Source: CAG-791 sp963591995 (GTDB taxonomy: Bacteria > Bacillota > Clostridia > Lachnospirales > Lachnospiraceae). From it: a stretch of 64,000 nucleotides of DNA. The stretch spans positions 1 to 64,000 of the forward strand of contig CAVAUJ010000003.1 of assembly GCA_963591995.1 (NCBI GenBank), written 5' to 3'. Of this stretch, positions 60,031-64,000 are shown piece after piece (position 1 is the stretch's first letter; every line of letters starts with the position of its first letter). The position numbers and the translations under genes were made by a program. The notes under the pieces were generated by a model. The model ran no database searches. It worked only from the letters and a program-made list of their open reading frames with translations, and had not been told where the DNA came from.

Positions 60031-62277
60031 ATGACCAGAAAGAAGAACAGCAGAAAACAGCAGAAAAAGAGACGTAAGGCAGAGCAGGCGCGGCGTGCAC
60101 GGCTGCAGGAGGAGAAGCGTTCTGCCGAAGGGCAGGACCTGCAGGAACAGGAGGAGGCTTCCGAGGAAGCTTCCGGTGAGGCAGATGAGGCTTCCGAGGA
60201 GGCTGCGGCAGGTCCTTCGGTGCAGGAAGAAGAGGCTGCGGCAGGGCCTTTTGTGCAGGAAGAAGAGCCGGTGACAAGGCCTTTGGCGCAGGAAGAGGAG
60301 TCGGCAGAACCGGCACCTTTGACAGAAAAGAATACGGATGAGCCGGACGAAGAGCCCCCTTCTGCGGAAGAGGATGCCCCTGCGGAAGAGGACGCCGGGC
60401 AGAGCGATTTCAGTAAGGAGGAGCTGGAAGAGGAGGAGATCGAGGAAAGGCACGCGGCGGGTAAGAAGGCGCGCAGAGCAGAAGATCGATCCGAAAGGCA
60501 TGCGGAGCGTGCGCCGGAAAATCCGGCCAAAGAGGAGCGGACGCAGGCAGAGAGCGGAAAAGGAGAGAAGGAACAGGAATCTCTGCCGGGAAAGGCCGTC
60601 CGCGGGATACTGTCTCTTTGGAGGACATTCTGCGGCTGGAAGCTCTGGGCCAGAGTCCTCGCAGCGGTGCTCGCAGTGGTGCTCGTCGTGGGCCTTGCGG
60701 GATATGGATATTTCCACAGCAAATACAGCAAGCTGAACATCAGCGACGGCAAATTCTCCAGCTCGGAGATTTCCATGGAAAACGATGAGCAGGACGAGCT
60801 GGAAAACGAAGAGCTGCAGTCCAGGCAGGATGCCGGACAGCTGGAGGAGCAGGAGGCGGTGGAGGCCACCGGCGAAATCTGGTCAGACAGCAATGTGTTC
60901 AACATCCTTCTCATCGGAACCGATGATCGGACGAAGGAATTCAGCGACAATGCCCGAGGAGATACCTGCATGCTCCTCTCCCTCAACCGGGAAACGAACC
61001 AGCTGCACCTGATCAGCTTCGAGCGGGCCATCGGCGTGAAAATTCCGAGCGGCGATTACGAGGGACAGTGGGACTGGCTCACGCACATGTTCTGGTACGG
61101 CGGTCCCTACATGATGACGCAGGTGATCCGCGAGAATTTCAAGGTGGATGTGACCAAGTATATCCGCGTCAACATCCGAACCTTCATGCAGCTGGTGGAC
61201 TCCGTGGGCGGTGTGGACATTGAACTGACCGAGGCGGAGTGCAACAACATCAACCATCCGGAGGGCACCTACACGGCGGGCCACATTAAGGGTCTGCACG
61301 TAGAGGACACGGTGCAGCAGGATCTGGTGCCGGGGGTCAACCATCTGAACGGTGCGACGGCGATGTGCTATGCAAGGCTTCGCGCCATCGATGATGACTG
61401 GCACCGCGTGGAACGCCAGCGGAAGGTTATTCTGGCGGCGATGCAGAATCTCAAAAAGCTCAGCATTACGGATCTGGACGCATTGCTGAACGATGTGCTC
61501 CCGCTGGTGCAGACAAACCTTACGCAGATGGATATTGCCGGTCTGATTCCGGAGGCGGAAACCTTTCTGAACATGGATTGTGATACCATCACGTTCCCGC
61601 TCTCGAACACCTACGGCCTCATGGACGGGATGTGCGGCAGACGTGTGCTGGCGCTGGATTTTGAGACCAATGCGCAGGAGCTGCAGTGCTTCCTCAATGG
61701 AGAGACCACGGCGCAGGAGCTGGAGGAGAAATATGAAAAATCCAATCTGGGGGATTATTCCTACCGGAATTCCGACTCCTATCAGCAGAATTATCAGGAT
61801 GCGGAGTCAGCGGTCGGAAGGAGCACCTACACCCAGGTGACGGGCAAATCGAAGCCGTCGCTGGTAGGAGAAGGAACCGCAGCGCAGACAGGGAGCGGTA
61901 CTACCGGAACAACGGGCGGTGCAGCTGCCGGGGAAACGGCGGCAGAGACCGCAGACGCAGAGACGCAGGCCGCGGCTTCGTCTCTCGGGGAAGTGGAGTC
62001 GACCTCGGTGGATCCGAATACCGGTGTCGTGACCATTATCTATTACAATGCGGCCACCGGCGTGCGGACTGCCGTGGCATCCAATACGGCAAACGGAGCT
62101 ACGACGGTGACCACCAACGATACGAACAGCGGTGCAACGTCGACGACCTATGCAGAGGGAACGGCCGCAGGGACGGCAGAGGCTGCGGCTACGACAGGGA
62201 CAGAGAATGCCGCAGCGGCCGGCACGGTCCCGGAGGCTGCGCAGACAGAGGAAAATACATCGATACAGACACCCTGA
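60031..62277 (+). CDS. LytR-CpsA-Psr (LCP) family glycopolymer ligase with long acidic head
   Basis: The 748-residue protein starts with a basic patch (MTRKKNSRKQQKKRRKAEQA), then a 160-residue Glu/Ala-rich cytoplasmic head with imperfect repeats, one membrane helix (about 207-228), and an LCP domain (about 285-540). The LCP domain has FNILLIGTDDRT, ARGDTCMLLSLN, FERAIGVKIPSG, and LNGATAMCYARLRAIDDDWH with the conserved Arg residues. A Gly/Thr/Ala-rich extracellular tail (about 590-748) ends it. LCP enzymes attach glycopolymers to peptidoglycan, so it fits the end of this locus. Confidence 0.93.
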   Translation: MTRKKNSRKQQKKRRKAEQARRARLQEEKRSAEGQDLQEQEEASEEASGEADEASEEAAAGPSVQEEEAAAGPFVQEEEPVTRPLAQEEESAEPAPLTEKNTDEPDEEPPSAEEDAPAEEDAGQSDFSKEELEEEEIEERHAAGKKARRAEDRSERHAERAPENPAKEERTQAESGKGEKEQESLPGKAVRGILSLWRTFCGWKLWARVLAAVLAVVLVVGLAGYGYFHSKYSKLNISDGKFSSSEISMENDEQDELENEELQSRQDAGQLEEQEAVEATGEIWSDSNVFNILLIGTDDRTKEFSDNARGDTCMLLSLNRETNQLHLISFERAIGVKIPSGDYEGQWDWLTHMFWYGGPYMMTQVIRENFKVDVTKYIRVNIRTFMQLVDSVGGVDIELTEAECNNINHPEGTYTAGHIKGLHVEDTVQQDLVPGVNHLNGATAMCYARLRAIDDDWHRVERQRKVILAAMQNLKKLSITDLDALLNDVLPLVQTNLTQMDIAGLIPEAETFLNMDCDTITFPLSNTYGLMDGMCGRRVLALDFETNAQELQCFLNGETTAQELEEKYEKSNLGDYSYRNSDSYQQNYQDAESAVGRSTYTQVTGKSKPSLVGEGTAAQTGSGTTGTTGGAAAGETAAETADAETQAAASSLGEVESTSVDPNTGVVTIIYYNAATGVRTAVASNTANGATTVTTNDTNSGATSTTYAEGTAAGTAEAAATTGTENAAAAGTVPEAAQTEENTSIQTP

Positions 62278-62290
62278 GCGGTGTCTTCCG

Positions 62291-62334
62291 GGGAGCACGG
62301 AGGCTTGGAAACCCAAGCCTCCGTGCTCCCTTTT
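62291..62334 (+). terminator. Strong intrinsic terminator after the LCP gene
   Basis: GGGAGCACGGAGGCTTGG and its exact complement form an 18-bp stem with an AAAC loop, followed by TTTT. The TetR gene ends on the other strand at 62333, so the hairpin may serve both convergent genes. Confidence 0.9.
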
Positions 62335-62926
62335 ACGGTTCGGTCTGCCATCGCAGCTGTGCACCCCGGATATGGTCCCGGAGCATCTGATCGATGAAGG
62401 CCGCCAGCTGCTCCGGCGTGCGGCGAATCTCTCCGAGCAGCCAGCTTTCCAGCAAGCCGGCAATGGTGATCACATACAGGTGCGTCATCAAGGCAACATC
62501 CTCCGCCGATACGCCGGGGACCGCGCCGATCTCCTGGCCGATCTCTTCGACGGCTCTTTGGACAATGACATGGATATCCGCCTCGAAAAAGCGCTTCAGA
62601 TGTTCGCGTCCGATGGATTTGAGGGAATTGAGACAAACGGCCCGGTTCTCCTCAATATAACGGAAAAGCTGCAGCAGATCCTCCTGCCAGAGGAGCATCC
62701 CCCGGTGCTGTTGCAGCAGGGATACGGCCTCCTGCTGGAACATCCATTGCAGGAGGTCGTAAACATTTTCAAAATGGTAATAAAAGCTTTGCCGTCGGAT
62801 CCCGCATCGCTCCGTCAAATCACGGATGGAAATCCGGTCAATGGGCTTTTGGGTCATTATCTCCTTGAGTGCATCCGCCAGTGCATATTTGGTCCGGTCG
62901 GAGGCTGCATTCGTCGATCGTTCCAT
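62333..62926 (-). CDS. TetR-family regulator (DhaS-like C-domain)
   Basis: The 197-residue protein has an N-terminal HTH (ISIRDLTERCGIRRQSFYYH, about 30-49) and a C-terminal domain with AVCLNSLKSIGREHLKRFFE as in TetR_C_8/DhaS-type proteins. The start at 62926 is preferred over an in-frame extension to 63124, as it gives the normal length. It is divergent from an amidohydrolase gene, which it may control. A good extended -10 lies upstream at 62991-62999. Confidence 0.88.
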   Translation of the reverse strand: MERSTNAASDRTKYALADALKEIMTQKPIDRISIRDLTERCGIRRQSFYYHFENVYDLLQWMFQQEAVSLLQQHRGMLLWQEDLLQLFRYIEENRAVCLNSLKSIGREHLKRFFEADIHVIVQRAVEEIGQEIGAVPGVSAEDVALMTHLYVITIAGLLESWLLGEIRRTPEQLAAFIDQMLRDHIRGAQLRWQTEP

Positions 62927-62990
62927 AAAAACTCTCCCGCTTCGCTTCGGTACATGTCTGCGCCGGACAATTCCGCCCGGAATTTCCCAA

Positions 62991-62999
62991 AGTATACCA
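62991..62999 (-). promoter_or_regulatory. Extended -10 promoter element for the tetR gene
   Basis: On the minus strand TGGTATACT has the TGn extension plus a TATACT box, about 65 nt before the start codon. No good -35 is seen, as is allowed for extended -10 promoters. The rest of the gap (62927-63198) has a GCCGCAG/CTGCGGC hairpin at 63161-63179 near the amidohydrolase start. Confidence 0.45.
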
Positions 63000-63198
63000 C
63001 GCAATCTCCGGATGTTTTCGCCCGGTGTTCTGACAAATGGCATGGGTTTGACCGTTGCCCGCTCTTGGATAGGGGCGTTAAATTCTCCTCGTGCAGCCGC
63101 AGACGGCAGCACGCGAGCATTCATCGGAGAATTCGCCCGCGCGAAATTCTCCCTGTATCGCCGCAGAAAGGCTGCGGCTTAGACTTAGAAAGGAATGT

Positions 63199-64000
63199 AT
63201 GCGGTTTCAGAACAAGATCGATTTTCAGGCGCATTATCTTCCGAAAGCCTATTATGACTTTCTGGAGGAGGAGGGACTGTACTGCCCGGACGGATTTCCG
63301 ACACCGGAGTGGGACGAGGAGTTTCAGCAGGAGGCGATGCGGGAGCTGGGCATCTCGTACGCCTTACTGTCCGTTTCTTCGCCGGGGGTATACACCGGCA
63401 ACAAATTCCGCAGCCGCGAGCTGGCACGAAGAATCAACGAAGAGGGTGCGGAAATTGTTGCCCGTTCGCAGGGGAGGCTGGGCTTTCTCGCCACACTCCC
63501 CCTGCCGCATGTGCACAGCAGCATTTTCGAGGTGCGGCATTGCCTTGATGAGCTTCACGCGGCCGGTGTGGGGCTGATGACGAATTACGGCGGTGTGTAT
63601 CTGGGCGATCACCGTCTGGATGAGCTGATGGAGGAATTGAACGGTCGCGGTGCATTGGCGGTGATGCATCCGACACAGCCCGCCGTTATGCAGCCGAATG
63701 TGAACGAAGAAATTCCGGTGCCGGCCTTTGAATATTTTGTGGAAACCACCCGCACCTTCATCAACATGGTACAGAATGACACCTTTACCCGATATCCGGA
63801 CATCCGCTGGGTTATCCCTCACGGCGGCGCATTCCTGTCCGTTCTGGCGGATCGTTTCGAAAGCTTTGCATTGATGCTGCGGTTTGCGGATCCGGACAGA
63901 CGGGCGGACATCATGGAGGATATGGCCCATGTCTACTATGACATGGCGGGCTTTTCGGAGCAAAAGCAGCTGGAAATGCTGTTGCGGAATGTGGATGCAG
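63199..64000 (+). CDS. Amidohydrolase family protein (ACMSD/resorcylate decarboxylase-like), 3' end outside window
   Basis: The 267 visible residues begin MRFQNKIDFQAHYLPKAYYD with the HxxH-like metal motif (D-x-Q-A-H-Y) of PF04909. They continue with GRLGFLATLPLPHVHSSIFE, MHPTQPAVMQ and a late WVIPHGGAFLSVLADRF, the pattern of non-oxidative decarboxylases and related metal hydrolases. AAAGGA precedes the ATG. The gene runs off the window. It is divergent from a TetR gene. Substrate is unknown, perhaps a small aromatic or heterocyclic acid. Confidence 0.82.
   Translation, partial: MRFQNKIDFQAHYLPKAYYDFLEEEGLYCPDGFPTPEWDEEFQQEAMRELGISYALLSVSSPGVYTGNKFRSRELARRINEEGAEIVARSQGRLGFLATLPLPHVHSSIFEVRHCLDELHAAGVGLMTNYGGVYLGDHRLDELMEELNGRGALAVMHPTQPAVMQPNVNEEIPVPAFEYFVETTRTFINMVQNDTFTRYPDIRWVIPHGGAFLSVLADRFESFALMLRFADPDRRADIMEDMAHVYYDMAGFSEQKQLEMLLRNVDA

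Noticed and set aside
63161..63179. Terminator after the tetR upstream gap
   Set aside because: The GCCGCAG/CTGCGGC hairpin has no T-tract on either side, and no gene ends there.

Overview
The window looks like a chromosomal segment of a fairly GC-rich anaerobic Firmicute (Clostridia, Lachnospiraceae-like). This is inferred from gene content: a FabK-based fatty-acid operon, an oxygen-sensitive glycyl radical enzyme with its activase, an EFR1-type flavodoxin/ferredoxin protein, MurT/GatD, an L,D-transpeptidase with PG-binding repeats, an LCP protein with an acidic head, and strong AGGAGG ribosome binding sites. No rRNA, tRNA, IS transposase, prophage or CRISPR array was seen.

Region 1 (1-9.4 kb) is patchy. 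It starts with the 3' end of a MerR regulator. A flavin-binding oxidase gene with its middle deleted and a truncated TetR gene follow, then an intact DUF1016/PDDEXK nuclease. Next come two tiny overlapping ORFs, EFR1, a membrane protein, an alpha/beta hydrolase plus transglutaminase pair, a vWA protein, a ketopantoate-reductase-like enzyme, a YeiH-type exporter and a half-size EamA transporter. Copy 1 of a dispersed repeat lies at 3.5 kb.

Region 2 (9.4-22 kb) is a type II fatty-acid synthesis operon behind two tandem terminators: acpP-fabK-fabD-fabG-fabF-accB-fabZ-accC-accD-accA, then an acyl-CoA synthetase. A PAS/SARP-like regulator and a lipoprotein follow. fabH and a fabT/fapR-type repressor are absent from the cluster.

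Region 3 (22-29.3 kb) holds, on the minus strand, an XRE-cupin regulator, a glycyl radical enzyme and its activase. The regulator-enzyme gap carries three tandem 17-bp repeats and a 12-bp palindrome. The enzyme has Cys-Val-Val where most dehydratase and decarboxylase relatives have Cys-x-Glu. A divergent gene encodes a secreted caspase-like (clan CD) protein with a C-terminal membrane anchor.

Region 4 (29.3-45.7 kb) has a glycosyltransferase, orphan AzlC, PHP, CmpB-like and HD proteins, followed by cell-wall functions: D-Ala-D-Ala ligase family, MurF, ABC-F, L,D-transpeptidase, TcdA, MATE, an HGSNAT-like acyltransferase, and MurT/GatD (lipid II amidation).

Region 5 (45.7-62.3 kb) looks like a surface glycopolymer locus: flippase, MBOAT and AlgX-like O-acetylation pair, GT2, DUF6044 and split DUF6077 membrane proteins, a radical SAM plus FAD-oxidoreductase pair on the other strand, an LRR protein, a DUF2201/VWA protein, and a large LCP ligase. 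A 212-bp element with terminal inverted repeats (copy 2 of the dispersed repeat) sits in front of the DUF6077 gene. The window ends with a TetR regulator divergent from an amidohydrolase that runs off the edge.
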